Positions 53,210 to 62,720 of a stretch of 64,000 bases of DNA are shown here, piece by piece. The position numbers were made by a program, and so were the translations under genes. The number at the start of each line of letters is the position of its first letter. Position 1 is the first letter of the stretch. Under the pieces are notes generated by a model that worked only from the letters and a program-made list of their open reading frames with translations, made no database searches and was not told the origin of the DNA. The stretch comes from an uncultured Eubacteriales bacterium (GTDB lineage Bacteria; Bacillota; Clostridia; Lachnospirales; Lachnospiraceae). The stretch lies in contig UQYF01000001.1 of NCBI GenBank assembly GCA_900545175.1, forward strand, positions 186,001 to 250,000, written 5' to 3'.

Positions 53210-53977
53210 ATGTGGTGTCCGAAATGTAAATATGAATACCGTGAAGGAATAAAAGTATGCGCTGATTGCGGCTGTGAGCTTGTGGAGAGCCTTGATGATG
53301 TGAAGGATGACAAAGAAGAGAATAATGAAGTAATGTATGAGAGCTTCAATGAAGAAAATGAATATGGAGATTTGGAAAATTCCAATACCGATAGTTCAAG
53401 TTTGGATGTGAATGAATCCGGTCCGGAAATCAGTGAAACGAATGACATTGAATCAGATGCTTCAGTTATATCTGATGAGTCAGAAGATGACAGAAAGGAT
53501 ACGGAGCCGGCGTATGTTCCTAAGCGCGCACGATATGAGGACAACAAATCGAGTGCATATACCTTCTTTTTGGTAGGAGGAGTTGGAGCAGTCTTAGTTA
53601 TGCTCCATATAGCAGGGGTCTTTGATTTTAACTTGTCATCAACGTCCAAGATTCTTGTCAATACAGTTATGGGAGCATTGTTTGTTATATTCATCATAGT
53701 CGGTATTGTCTCTGCGAAAAACAGTGCAAAGTATAAAAAGGAGGCGCTTGAGGAGGAGGCATTTACAGAGCATATAAAATCATTCATACATGAGCTGTAT
53801 ACTCCTGATGGAATAGACAGTGCCTGCGGTGTAACGGATGCGGCAGAAGCATATGAGAGATGGGATTTGAGATATCATTTTATCGAAAAACAGATTACAG
53901 ATGAGTACCCGGAGCTTGCCGACGATTATGTGGAATATGTAACCGATATGATATATAATGAATTATACGAAGCGTAA
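53210..53977 (+). CDS. zinc-ribbon membrane protein of unknown function
   Basis: A 255-residue protein starting with a zinc ribbon (CPKCKYEY, then CADCGCEL; Cys at about 3, 6, 20 and 23). A long acidic Ser/Asp/Glu/Asn linker (to about 105), two membrane helices (about 115-135 and 145-168) and a C-terminal helical domain follow. It has a strong RBS (GGAGGTGA). The family is not known to me. It resembles other Firmicutes zinc-ribbon membrane proteins only in layout. Confidence 0.7.
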   Translation: MWCPKCKYEYREGIKVCADCGCELVESLDDVKDDKEENNEVMYESFNEENEYGDLENSNTDSSSLDVNESGPEISETNDIESDASVISDESEDDRKDTEPAYVPKRARYEDNKSSAYTFFLVGGVGAVLVMLHIAGVFDFNLSSTSKILVNTVMGALFVIFIIVGIVSAKNSAKYKKEALEEEAFTEHIKSFIHELYTPDGIDSACGVTDAAEAYERWDLRYHFIEKQITDEYPELADDYVEYVTDMIYNELYEA

Positions 53978-53983
53978 CAGACT

Positions 53984-54025
53984 AAATGTATCCGATGTGC
54001 ATGCACAGAGGGTACATTTATTTGG
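53984..54025 (+). terminator. probable terminator after the zinc-ribbon membrane protein gene
   Basis: AAATGTATCC (53984-53993) pairs with GGGTACATTT (54010-54019) with one wobble. A palindromic TGTGCATGCACA lies in the loop and ATTTGGTTT follows. Confidence 0.55.
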
Positions 54026-54044
54026 TTTATGAAATGGAGGTTTT

Positions 54045-54524
54045 ATGAGAATAACAATAATTGCCGTAGGAAAAGTTAAGGAGAAGTTCTATCGCGATGC
54101 TATTGCAGAATTTGAAAAGCGTCTGTCAAAATACTGTAAGCTTGACATTGTAGAGGTTGCAGATGAAAAGACCCCCGACAATGCATCAGCAGCACAGGAG
54201 CTTATGATAAAGGCTAAGGAGGGAGATAGAATACTCACAGCAATCAAAGAGGATATGTATGTGATTGCACTTGCCATTGAAGGAAAGCAGCTATCATCCA
54301 CAGAGCTTGCCGACAAGATAGACAAGCTTGGAATATCGGGGAAAAGTTCAATCGCATTCGTGATAGGCGGTTCACTCGGTCTTGATGAGAGGGTGCTTAA
54401 AAGGGCAGATTATAAGCTCAGTTTTTCACCGATGACCTTCCCGCATCAGCTCATGAGAGTTATTCTGCTAGAGCAGGTGTACCGGTCTTATAGGATTATT
54501 GCTGGGGAGCCGTATCACAAATAA
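54045..54524 (+). CDS. rlmH: 23S rRNA (pseudouridine1915-N3) methyltransferase RlmH
   Basis: A 159-residue SPOUT methyltransferase of normal length. It starts MRITIIAVGKVKEKFYRDAI. The knotted SAM site is FVIGGSLGLDERV (about 105-117), and the family ending is MTFPHQLMRVILLEQVYR followed by GEPYHK. It modifies Psi1915 in helix 69 of 23S rRNA. RBS atggaggt precedes the ATG. Confidence 0.96.
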   Translation: MRITIIAVGKVKEKFYRDAIAEFEKRLSKYCKLDIVEVADEKTPDNASAAQELMIKAKEGDRILTAIKEDMYVIALAIEGKQLSSTELADKIDKLGISGKSSIAFVIGGSLGLDERVLKRADYKLSFSPMTFPHQLMRVILLEQVYRSYRIIAGEPYHK

Positions 54525-54608
54525 CTGAAAAGACATAATAAAAATTACTATAAAAACACTAAGTATTTGTAGAAATAATGACGAAAACAATTATAAATAG
54601 GAGGCAAT

Positions 54609-56153
54609 ATGAGACCTATATCAATGGAAAGAGTTGAAAAAACAAGAGAAAATATTCTTGGTATTATTACCAACAAGGCACTTACGCATGAGCAGAAGCT
54701 TACGAATCTTGCCAATGCGGCAGATGGCTTGCTTGAAGTGTTGTATGTTCCGGCAGGGCTGGACGAGCTGCTTAATTGTGATGATGAACACCGTTGCATT
54801 TGCGACCTTTTTGAAGGACATGCACCGATGAGACCTAGATATATCATCCCTGATTATGAGAAGTTCTTTAAGAATGGTTCGGAGTTTTTGCAGCTTGCTC
54901 CGCCGACAGATTTATTTGAAGCACTTAACAATCTTTTGATTATATATAGGCATGTGCCTAGTATTACCAATTATCCGGTTTATTTAGGACAGCTTGATTA
55001 TCTTTTAGAGCCATTTATTGCGGATATCGATGATGAGACAGTAAAAAAGCATCTTAAGCTTTTCTTTACAAATATTGACCGCACAGTGCTCGATTCGTTT
55101 TCACATGCGGATATCGGGCCGAAGGCTACCAGAGCAGGCTATCTGATTTTAGAGGTTCAGGGTGAACTTGAAAATGCAATTCCTAACATTTCAATGAAGT
55201 ATGACCCGGAGATTACGGATGATGATTTTGCACTCGCATGTATCAAATGTGCGCTTAAAACAGCTAAACCTAGTTTTGCAAATCATCGCATGTTCAAAAA
55301 TGAACTCGGTGAGGATTATGTGATTGCAAGCTGTTATAATGGACTGCTGCTCGGAGGTGGTGCTTATACACTCTGCCGTATGATTTTGGGGCATATTGCG
55401 GAGCGTTCTGCCGGAATTGAGGATTTTAAGAAGAACCGGTTACCGTATGTCATGGATATTATGGCAAAATACATGGATGCTCGTATTGCGTTTGAAGTGG
55501 AGCAGTCAGGCTTTTTTGAGGCTAATTTCCTCGCAAAAGAGGGTCTTATCCATAGAGACAGATTCACAGGTATGTATGGTCTTGTCGGTCTTGCGGATGC
55601 GATCAATGTTCTCATGGCTAAGGAAGGCAGAACGGACAGATTCGGTCATTCTGATGCTGCTACACAGCTTGGCGTTGAAATTATGGATATAATAAATGAT
55701 TTTAATAATAATCACTTTAATAAATACTGTGAAGGAACAGGCGGTCACTTCCTTCTTCATGCACAGGTCGGTATTGCAGAGGACAAGGGGATTGCGCCGG
55801 GTACCCGTATTCCTATTGGCGAGGAGCCGGATGAGCTTGTAGACCACCTTGATGTAATCAGTAACTTCCATAAGTATTTTATTTCCGGTACAGGCGATAT
55901 CTTCCCGGTTGATTTGACAGTACATAAGAATCCGGAGTATGTGCTTGATATTATCAAGGGGTCATGGCAGAAGGATATCAGATATCTTTCATTCTACTCA
56001 TCTGAGAGTGATGTTATCAGAATTACGGGATATCTGGTAAAAAAGTCTGAGATTGAGAAGTATGAGCAGGGCATTGCCGTATTACAGAACACAACCCAGC
56101 TTGGCACAGGTGCAAAGCATAATGGCAGAATTTTAGAGCGCAAGGTCAGATAA
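54609..56153 (+). CDS. yjjI: YjjI family glycyl radical enzyme
   Basis: A 514-residue member of the YjjI (DUF3029) glycyl radical family, shorter than pyruvate formate-lyase. The C-terminal radical loop is seen as VIRITGYLVKKSEIE (about 474-488), with the radical Gly in ITGY. A candidate active-site Cys is in VIASCYNGLLLGGG (about 235-248). The reaction is unknown. The activating enzyme YjjW is encoded 2 nt downstream. The glycyl radical makes it oxygen-sensitive, consistent with an anaerobe. Confidence 0.9.
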   Translation: MRPISMERVEKTRENILGIITNKALTHEQKLTNLANAADGLLEVLYVPAGLDELLNCDDEHRCICDLFEGHAPMRPRYIIPDYEKFFKNGSEFLQLAPPTDLFEALNNLLIIYRHVPSITNYPVYLGQLDYLLEPFIADIDDETVKKHLKLFFTNIDRTVLDSFSHADIGPKATRAGYLILEVQGELENAIPNISMKYDPEITDDDFALACIKCALKTAKPSFANHRMFKNELGEDYVIASCYNGLLLGGGAYTLCRMILGHIAERSAGIEDFKKNRLPYVMDIMAKYMDARIAFEVEQSGFFEANFLAKEGLIHRDRFTGMYGLVGLADAINVLMAKEGRTDRFGHSDAATQLGVEIMDIINDFNNNHFNKYCEGTGGHFLLHAQVGIAEDKGIAPGTRIPIGEEPDELVDHLDVISNFHKYFISGTGDIFPVDLTVHKNPEYVLDIIKGSWQKDIRYLSFYSSESDVIRITGYLVKKSEIEKYEQGIAVLQNTTQLGTGAKHNGRILERKVR

Positions 56154-56155
56154 AA

Positions 56156-56878
56156 ATGAAAGCGAGAGTTAATAAAATTATTCCTTTCTCATCAGTCGAT
56201 GGACCGGGAAACAGAACAGCAATCTTTTTACAGGGGTGTAATATTAACTGCCTGTACTGCCATAATCCTGAGACTAGAGACAAGTATGGAGATTCAGAGA
56301 TTACGACTGTGACAGAGATGTCGGCTGATGAAGTGTTAGAAAAAGTCAAGAAGCAGATTCCTTTTGTTAGAGGTATTACTGTTTCCGGCGGAGAGTGCAT
56401 GCTTCAGCCGGATTTCCTGACAGAACTGTTTGCCAAGACAAAAAAGCTTGGATTAAGCACTATGATAGATACGAATGGGACGATTGATTTTGCAAATAAG
56501 CAGGATTTACTTGCAGTGACAGACGGCGTTCTCTTAGACATAAAGGCATTTGACAGTGAAATCCACAGGAAAATCACAGGAGTGGGAAATGAAACCGTGA
56601 TTGCCAATGCCAGACTGCTTGCATCAATCGGTAAGCTTGAGGAGATAAGATGTGTAATCTGTCCATCGCTTTATGACGGAAGGCAGTCCGTGAAGGCTGT
56701 CGGAGAGCTGATGCTTGACTTGTACAAGCCTGATTCTTTTCATTTCAAGCTGATTTCTTACAGACCGATGGGTGTTAGGGCAGAGTATGCACATATGCTT
56801 ACTCCCGGTACGGACTATATGAATGAACTTGCCGGGATTCTTAGCAACCTTGGGTATGAGAATACTATTGTTGTGTAG
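56156..56878 (+). CDS. yjjW: YjjW family glycyl radical enzyme activase (radical SAM)
   Basis: A 240-residue radical SAM enzyme with CNINCLYC (CxxxCxxC, about 24-31), VSGGECMLQPDFL (about 75-87) and TNGTID. It should generate the glycyl radical on YjjI. It lacks the extra ferredoxin-like Cys insert found in larger activases, so it resembles the compact PflA type. The gene starts 2 nt after the yjjI stop. Confidence 0.92.
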   Translation: MKARVNKIIPFSSVDGPGNRTAIFLQGCNINCLYCHNPETRDKYGDSEITTVTEMSADEVLEKVKKQIPFVRGITVSGGECMLQPDFLTELFAKTKKLGLSTMIDTNGTIDFANKQDLLAVTDGVLLDIKAFDSEIHRKITGVGNETVIANARLLASIGKLEEIRCVICPSLYDGRQSVKAVGELMLDLYKPDSFHFKLISYRPMGVRAEYAHMLTPGTDYMNELAGILSNLGYENTIVV

Positions 56879-56925
56879 GATGAAAGGACGGAACGGCATA
56901 CATATAATAAAGAGGCGTTATAATT

Positions 56926-57376
56926 ATGAGAGTTAAACAGCAAAAACAAATAAGAAAATTTTTGATTGAAGAATTCGGAAAAGATAAGGGAGCTGCATTG
57001 TATAGTGAGCAGGATAAGCTTTTAGAAACTCTCGTCAAAAATACGGTAAATAAGTCGGAAAATCAGATGAAGACCCTTACCCAGACGATTCTGCCGCGCA
57101 TAGCATTGTATATATAGTAGTATTTTTCTTAAAATTATGCGCACGACAGATTTGCAGGAAAGTGAACAGGTCTGTGGTAATGATTACTATGATGTAACTA
57201 TCAAAAAATGCCTTTGGCATACAGCATGCGTGGGAAACGGCTGTGAGAACCTGTGCCGCTTGTTCTGCGATGTTGCTAATGTTACATACGGCGGTTTGAG
57301 AAAGATAGGTTTTACTCGTACAAAAACACTGGGTTATGGCGGGGATTGCTGTGACTTTCATTTCTATAAGAAGTAA
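56926..57376 (+). pseudogene. broken gene resembling L-2-amino-thiazoline-4-carboxylate hydrolase
   Basis: Two small open frames appear to be the ends of one gene. The first (56926-57117, 63 residues, with an RBS) ends at ILPRIALYI and a double stop. The second (57137-57376, 79 residues) is Cys-rich and ends TRTKTLGYGGDCCDFHF, close to the C-terminus of the ATC hydrolase-like family. The usual middle of the protein is missing, so an internal deletion with loss of frame is likely. Family assignment is from memory of the C-terminal motif. Confidence 0.55.
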
Positions 57377-57411
57377 AATGATTCATTATGCAGGGTAATA
57401 TTGTTGTCATT

Positions 57412-57447
57412 AAAAGGCTTTTTATGTTAAGTCATAGAAAGCTTTTT
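57412..57447 (+). terminator. terminator after the broken gene
   Basis: AAAAGGCTTTTTATG (57412-57426) pairs with CATAGAAAGCTTTTT (57433-57447) with wobbles, then ATTTT. Confidence 0.7.
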
Positions 57448-57453
57448 ATTTTA

Positions 57454-57494
57454 TGCACAGTTAGGTTTACAGGATATGTTCCGATAACCGAAGC
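57454..57494 (-). repeat. second degenerate copy of the dispersed palindromic repeat
   Basis: These 41 nt match the reverse complement of the left arm of the 62.5-kb palindrome at 29 of 41 positions by my count, and ten of the twelve differences are transitions. Like the 24-kb copy it directly follows a terminator. Confidence 0.45.
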
Positions 57495-57536
57495 TTTATA
57501 ATAAAAATAGAAATAAAATATTTATTTTAATAAAGG

Positions 57537-57565
57537 TTGAGGAAACTGCGATATAATAGTATAAT
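57537..57565 (+). promoter_or_regulatory. promoter for the CZB chemoreceptor gene
   Basis: A sigma-A type pair, TTGAGG (57537-57542), 17-nt spacer, TATAAT (57560-57565). An overlapping sigma-D-like pair, TAAT (57528-57531), 15 nt, TGCGATAT (57547-57554), resembles TAAA-N15-GCCGATAT. Either could serve; SigD control would fit a chemotaxis gene. Confidence 0.6.
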
Positions 57566-57615
57566 AATTCTGACAATATTTTGTGTTAGCCATCTAAGGA
57601 GGAGACAATACATTC

Positions 57616-59019
57616 ATGAAGAAAACAACAGAACATTATTTGACAAATGAGGATGCAATACTTTTGCAAAAGGAAATGGATAGAATCATTTCAGGTGATT
57701 TTGAGCCGGTAGATATTTCTGCATTTAAAAATAAGGAATACGCAGACAAGCTTAACAAAATGATGAGTACTTTCAGGAAAGCGAACAATAATTTTGCCGT
57801 CCGTCTGAATGAATCTATGGGAACTATAGGTGATAATTCGCATATCAAGAAAATGCTTGATCAGGTTGAATCACAGGTAGAGTCAATCAATAATATGGAA
57901 AATTCCAGCCGCACTCTTGAAGATTCCATTCAAAATATATCCAATTCTATGGCTGATATCAAAAATAATACTCATCAGCTTCTTGATACAACACAAAATA
58001 GCATAGTCAGTATTAATGAAAGCATGCATAATGTGAATGAATCCTCCGAGAAGATTGCAGCAATTAACAATCAGGTGCAGGTGTTTCAGGAAAGAATAGA
58101 TAAGATTGGTGAGATTGTAGGTATAGTCAAGAATGTTGCAAAAAAGAGCAACCTTTTGGCACTTAATGCATCTATTGAGGCAGCGAGAGCGGGCGAAGCA
58201 GGAAGAGGATTTTCTGTTGTAGCAGAGCAGGTACGCCAGCTTTCCACGAATACGGCTGAGTCAGCTGATGATATTGAAAGATATGTGTCGGAGCTAAAGG
58301 GTGACATTGAGCTCCTTGCAGATTCTATGGACGATACAACACAAAAGCTATCGGATGGAAACAAAAAAGTAGAGACTTCGCTTGAAGGCATTAAGAACAT
58401 GAATAACCAAATGATGGCAATCAATGCAGCTGTTGAGAGTATTTTTCAGGATATCGATACACAGTCAGAGACTACAAAAGCTTTTTCAGGCCTTGTCGCT
58501 GATATAGCAGACAGTTATGGTGAATTGTCAAAGGATTGTATTGAGTCAGGTGAACATTATTTTCGTGCAGGAAGGTTGATTGATGCGTGCAGAAGTGATA
58601 TGGTAAGAGGCTTCACTGAGATTTCAGAGCGTGACTGGCTGAGTGTTTTCGAGATGGATCATTTTATACTGACATGGCGTGTATATAACAATGTTGTCGG
58701 TTTTGAGCATCTTAAGATAACCCAGTTAAATAATCCGGACAGCTGTAAGATTGGTAAATGGTTTGCAGCACAGACAGATTCTAGAATTACTGGAAGCAAG
58801 GAATTTAAAGAGCTCTACGATGCACACAGGGAAATTCATAAATGGGCATGTAATTCATGGAATGCTAAGGAGAGTGGAGATAAGGAAACGGCATTACAAG
58901 ATTTTGATAAAACATATGCTGCTTTTATGGTTTTTAAGGATAAGATTAAGGATTGCAGACAAATGATGTATAATATCGGATACACAGAAGAAACTCAGAT
59001 TATAAAATATAAAAGATAG
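57616..59019 (+). CDS. cytosolic methyl-accepting chemotaxis protein with CZB zinc domain
   Basis: A 467-residue chemoreceptor without membrane helices. The signalling hairpin is seen as NLLALNASIEAARAGEAGRG (about 182-201), flanked by a long coiled coil. The C-terminal domain (about 345-445) has the CZB pattern of a zinc-binding sensor: His in MDHFILTWR, Cys in DSCKIGKWF, and two His in AHREIHKWA. It lacks an N-terminal sensor, so the CZB domain is the likely input (zinc or oxidant). It is the only receptor gene in the window. Confidence 0.9.
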   Translation: MKKTTEHYLTNEDAILLQKEMDRIISGDFEPVDISAFKNKEYADKLNKMMSTFRKANNNFAVRLNESMGTIGDNSHIKKMLDQVESQVESINNMENSSRTLEDSIQNISNSMADIKNNTHQLLDTTQNSIVSINESMHNVNESSEKIAAINNQVQVFQERIDKIGEIVGIVKNVAKKSNLLALNASIEAARAGEAGRGFSVVAEQVRQLSTNTAESADDIERYVSELKGDIELLADSMDDTTQKLSDGNKKVETSLEGIKNMNNQMMAINAAVESIFQDIDTQSETTKAFSGLVADIADSYGELSKDCIESGEHYFRAGRLIDACRSDMVRGFTEISERDWLSVFEMDHFILTWRVYNNVVGFEHLKITQLNNPDSCKIGKWFAAQTDSRITGSKEFKELYDAHREIHKWACNSWNAKESGDKETALQDFDKTYAAFMVFKDKIKDCRQMMYNIGYTEETQIIKYKR

Positions 59020-59174
59020 AAAATAAGTGTATAGCAGTGGGAAAGCAGGTGATGTTTGTCAATTTTGCGGATAAACAAAGTAAAATTTTGAAATAAGCAG
59101 GAAGCGAAAGCGGATTGTGAATGTTATTGAATATACAATAGTGAAGCTTAAAGTTATATAGAATGGAGATAGGT

Positions 59175-62100
59175 ATGTCACGGTTATATGATTTAAAAGT
59201 TAATTCGAGAGAATGCATTTTAGGGCTGGATGATGACAGAATTTATTTTGGATGGAAATTTAACACAGCCGCATCTGGAGTCATCCAAAAATCATGTCAT
59301 GTAAGACTATATGAAGGTGAGGACCGCAAGCTTGTCTGGGATAGTCAGGTAAGACAGACGGATGAGTCGGCTTACTTTAGGTACGAGGGGGAGAAGCTTG
59401 AGCCCGCTGCAAGATATTACTGGAGTGTTGAGGCGGTTGACAACCATGACTGCGTATACTTTGGTGAGTCATGGTTTGAGACAGGACTGAAAGGATGCTC
59501 ATGCAGCGTATGGGACGGAGCACAGTTTATCGGAAGTCCATATGAAAGTGTGAATACAGACAGTCTTGCTGACTATACTGTGAGTTCTCATATATCTGTG
59601 GGCAGAAGTGAACGGACAGGATTGGCTTTTAATGTGAGAGATAAAGACAACTATATGTCAATAGAGCTTGCTTTTGCCTCCGGCAAATGCTTCGTGAACA
59701 GATTCAATGATGCGGCATGGACTGACGCTGTGCCATATTCAGTGAAGCTTGGAAATGCCGATGGGTACTCATTTGATGCTTCATCTTTGGCAGTATATGA
59801 TGAAAAAAAGGAAAAAATATACAGTGCCGATATCAGATTTCGTGTGGAGGGCACAAAGCTGTCATTATCAATCAATGACTGCGAAGTTATAAAGAATGAG
59901 GACATCCTTCCTAAGAACGAAGCATTCATGCCGCGTATAGAGGGCATGGGAAATCTCGGTATCATACAGAAGGAAGGCTTTTGTGGGCTTGACAGGCTTA
60001 TTATTTCCTACATGGAAGATGGTAATGAGCATATTTTGAAGACATATGATAAGCTTGCTGTGCAGGATGAATTCTATGTTTTCAATCCGGCAGCAGGAGT
60101 GTGTGTAAGAAAGTCTTTTGAAAGCAGCGGAAGTGTTAAGAAAGCCAGACTTTATGCTACAGCAATGGGCTTTTACGATGTCTACATTAATGGCGAAAAA
60201 GTCAACAATAGCTTTTACAATCCCGGTTTTACAGATTACAGAAAGAGATTGATGTATCAGACTTACGATGTCACAGATGCACTAAGAACAGGTGAAAATG
60301 TACTTGGCGCTGTAGTTATGAAAGGCTATTACACAGGCTATGTAGGTTACACTGCCATGCCGATGGTTTACGGAAAAAAGAATGCATTTTTGGCAAAGCT
60401 GGTTGTGGAATATACTGACGGAAGAACACAGACTATCATAACAGATAAGGACTGGGACTTTACAGACGAAGGCATGATTATTAATGCTGATTACCAACAG
60501 GGCGAGTACATTGATGCGAGAATAAAATATGACTGGTATGGTGGAAACTATGTAAAATGCGGAATAATTGACTGGCCTGATAAGGTTATTCCCACTAACG
60601 GAACGCTTCCTGCTGATGAGCCTTTTGTTATCACGGCGCAGGAGGGAGATGAGGCTTTCGTTGAGCGCAGGCTGTTTCCTATGGGAGGATATATTGAGAA
60701 TCCAAAAGGGCATTTTGTGTTTGATTTCGGGCAGAATATGGTTGGCACGGTAAAGCTTACCCTGTGCGGGACAGGCAAAAGAGGATTTTCACTGAAGCTT
60801 CGTTATGGTGAGATGAGCTACAAGGATGGACGATTATACATAGCCAACATGAGAAGTGCTGCTAATACAGACTGCTATACGATGTGCGGTGATTCGCATG
60901 AGGAATTCATGCCGACAGGGACATGCCATGGCTTCAGATACATTGAAATCAGCGGAAATGGCTTCATATTGACGCAGGAAGAACTTGATGAGGTTATTCT
61001 GAGCGTGGAAGGACTTGTCATTACCAATACAAGGACGATGGCTGGTGGTTTTGAATGTTCTAATGAAGATATCAATAAGCTGCAGAGCAATATTGTGTGG
61101 GGGCAGAGAGGAAACAGTCTGTTAGTCTATACTGACTGTCCGCAGAGAAATGAGCGTATGGGCTGGACAGGAGATGCACAGGTATTTGTCTCGACAGCTG
61201 CATATAATATGGATATCAAGACTTTTATGGAAAAGTGGCTTACGGATGTAAGGGACGGACAGCTTATGTACAATCGTGATGGCGCAGTTCCTGACACAGC
61301 ACCTCTTGGCGGAGATAACAGGAGAATGGGCGGCTGTGCAGGATGGGGCGATGCGGCAGTCATTGTTCCGTGGAAGCTATATCTTGCGACCGGTGATGTA
61401 GGCATTCTGGAAAAAAATTATGACATGATGAGAGCATGGGTTGAGTACCAGAGCAGAGCGGACAGACAGTTTAACGGAGTGAGAACGGTTGACGGAGTTG
61501 ATATGCCGGAATGCTCTGATATCTCAACACATGGTTTTATTCAGATACAGCAGTCAAGAGGCGATCATCTTACTTTTGATGCGAGCACACCTTTTATTCT
61601 CTCAGCTACAGCATATGCAGCATATGTTGCGGGACTTTTGGCAAAGACAGCCGATATATTGGGAAAACCGGATGATGCCAAGTGCTATCGGGAAAGATAT
61701 GAGAATGTAAAGCAGGCGTTCAATGAGGCATGGGTACAGGAGGATGGAAGCATAGCATACTGGGGCGAGATGAGCAAAGCCGAGCCGGATTCGTTCGGGA
61801 ATATAATAAACAGGACAAGGTATGAGGATGGAGAAGATTCCACTAAGCGTCCTAGCCAGACAGCATATGCGCTGGCGCTTGATTTTGAACTTATTCCCGA
61901 GAATAAAAGAGCTAAGACGGCGAAGTGTCTCAGACAGGCTGTAGCTGACAGAGGTAACAAGCTGTCGGTAGGTTTCCTTGGAATAGAGCATTTAGCACCT
62001 GCGTTGTGCAAGGCAGGCTGTTATGATATGGCATTTTCACTTCTTGAAGAGACAGGCTTTCCGGGGTGGCTGTACAGTGTCAAAAACGGAGCCACTACGA

Positions 62101-62486
62101 TATGGGAACGCTGGAACTCATATATTGCTGAGACGGGAACCTTTGGTGAAGTGTCGATGAACTCCTTTAACCATTATTCATATGGAGCTATAGGAGAGTG
62201 GATGTTTGATACTATAGCAGGAATAAGAACATCCAAAGAGAAGGGATGCACCGGCTATAAAAAGTTAATTTTGACACCGCATATAGGCGGAGGGCTTGAT
62301 TATATGTCAGCATGGCATGAGACTCCTTACGGACGCGTGGAGTCCGGATACAGAATTAAGGATGATATTCTTACATATGAATGTCTTGTACCTGCCAACA
62401 CAAGCGCAGAGCTTTTCCTGCCTGTGACAGGTGAAAAAAAGGAGCTTGCAAACGGTAGGTACGAATTCAATATAAAATTGCGATAA
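59175..62486 (+). CDS. alpha-L-rhamnosidase, GH78
   Basis: An 1103-residue cytosolic-type (no signal peptide) GH78 enzyme that releases L-rhamnose from pectic side chains or plant glycosides. An N-terminal beta region (about 1-130) precedes accessory beta-sandwich domains. The (alpha/alpha)6 barrel has the family motif DCPQRNERMGWTGDAQVF (about 655-672), with the catalytic acid Glu region, and TTIWERWNSY (about 973). A C-terminal beta domain ends the protein. ATG 59175 follows GGAG by 6 nt. It fits the uronate genes as part of pectin use. Confidence 0.92.
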   Translation: MSRLYDLKVNSRECILGLDDDRIYFGWKFNTAASGVIQKSCHVRLYEGEDRKLVWDSQVRQTDESAYFRYEGEKLEPAARYYWSVEAVDNHDCVYFGESWFETGLKGCSCSVWDGAQFIGSPYESVNTDSLADYTVSSHISVGRSERTGLAFNVRDKDNYMSIELAFASGKCFVNRFNDAAWTDAVPYSVKLGNADGYSFDASSLAVYDEKKEKIYSADIRFRVEGTKLSLSINDCEVIKNEDILPKNEAFMPRIEGMGNLGIIQKEGFCGLDRLIISYMEDGNEHILKTYDKLAVQDEFYVFNPAAGVCVRKSFESSGSVKKARLYATAMGFYDVYINGEKVNNSFYNPGFTDYRKRLMYQTYDVTDALRTGENVLGAVVMKGYYTGYVGYTAMPMVYGKKNAFLAKLVVEYTDGRTQTIITDKDWDFTDEGMIINADYQQGEYIDARIKYDWYGGNYVKCGIIDWPDKVIPTNGTLPADEPFVITAQEGDEAFVERRLFPMGGYIENPKGHFVFDFGQNMVGTVKLTLCGTGKRGFSLKLRYGEMSYKDGRLYIANMRSAANTDCYTMCGDSHEEFMPTGTCHGFRYIEISGNGFILTQEELDEVILSVEGLVITNTRTMAGGFECSNEDINKLQSNIVWGQRGNSLLVYTDCPQRNERMGWTGDAQVFVSTAAYNMDIKTFMEKWLTDVRDGQLMYNRDGAVPDTAPLGGDNRRMGGCAGWGDAAVIVPWKLYLATGDVGILEKNYDMMRAWVEYQSRADRQFNGVRTVDGVDMPECSDISTHGFIQIQQSRGDHLTFDASTPFILSATAYAAYVAGLLAKTADILGKPDDAKCYRERYENVKQAFNEAWVQEDGSIAYWGEMSKAEPDSFGNIINRTRYEDGEDSTKRPSQTAYALALDFELIPENKRAKTAKCLRQAVADRGNKLSVGFLGIEHLAPALCKAGCYDMAFSLLEETGFPGWLYSVKNGATTIWERWNSYIAETGTFGEVSMNSFNHYSYGAIGEWMFDTIAGIRTSKEKGCTGYKKLILTPHIGGGLDYMSAWHETPYGRVESGYRIKDDILTYECLVPANTSAELFLPVTGEKKELANGRYEFNIKLR

Positions 62487-62522
62487 TATATAATAGAGTA
62501 TTTAAACGAAATTTCCTATTAA

Positions 62523-62709
62523 GGTTCGGGTGTCAAAACATGTTCCGTGAACTTAGCTGTGTATAACAAGTTGTAATTATACATATCTCGACTTTTGGGA
62601 GAAGCTTCGTTGTCCTTAGAACATCTTGCTTCGGACAACGAAGTGATATGTATAATTATGACTTGTTATACACGCATAGACTAAATTGACATGTTTTGCC
62701 ACCCGAACC
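62523..62709. repeat. 187-nt nested imperfect palindrome
   Basis: Three nested inverted repeats. The outer arms are 62523-62543 and 62689-62709 (21 nt, one mismatch). The middle arms are 62559-62587 and 62645-62673 (29 nt, two mismatches). The inner arms are CTTCGTTGTCC (62605-62615) and GGACAACGAAG (62633-62643), perfect. The arms are separated by short unpaired joints. No ORF lies inside. Partial copies occur at 23966, 57454 and possibly 43694. It fills the 300-bp gap after the rhamnosidase gene together with the next terminator. Confidence 0.85.
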
Positions 62710-62720
62710 CTATTATATAA

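Noticed and set aside
57480..57487. TCCGATAA as a sigma-D -10 element upstream of the chemoreceptor
   Set aside because: No acceptable -35 lies 14-16 nt upstream, and the bases are part of the degenerate repeat copy. The pair at 57528-57554 is a better candidate.
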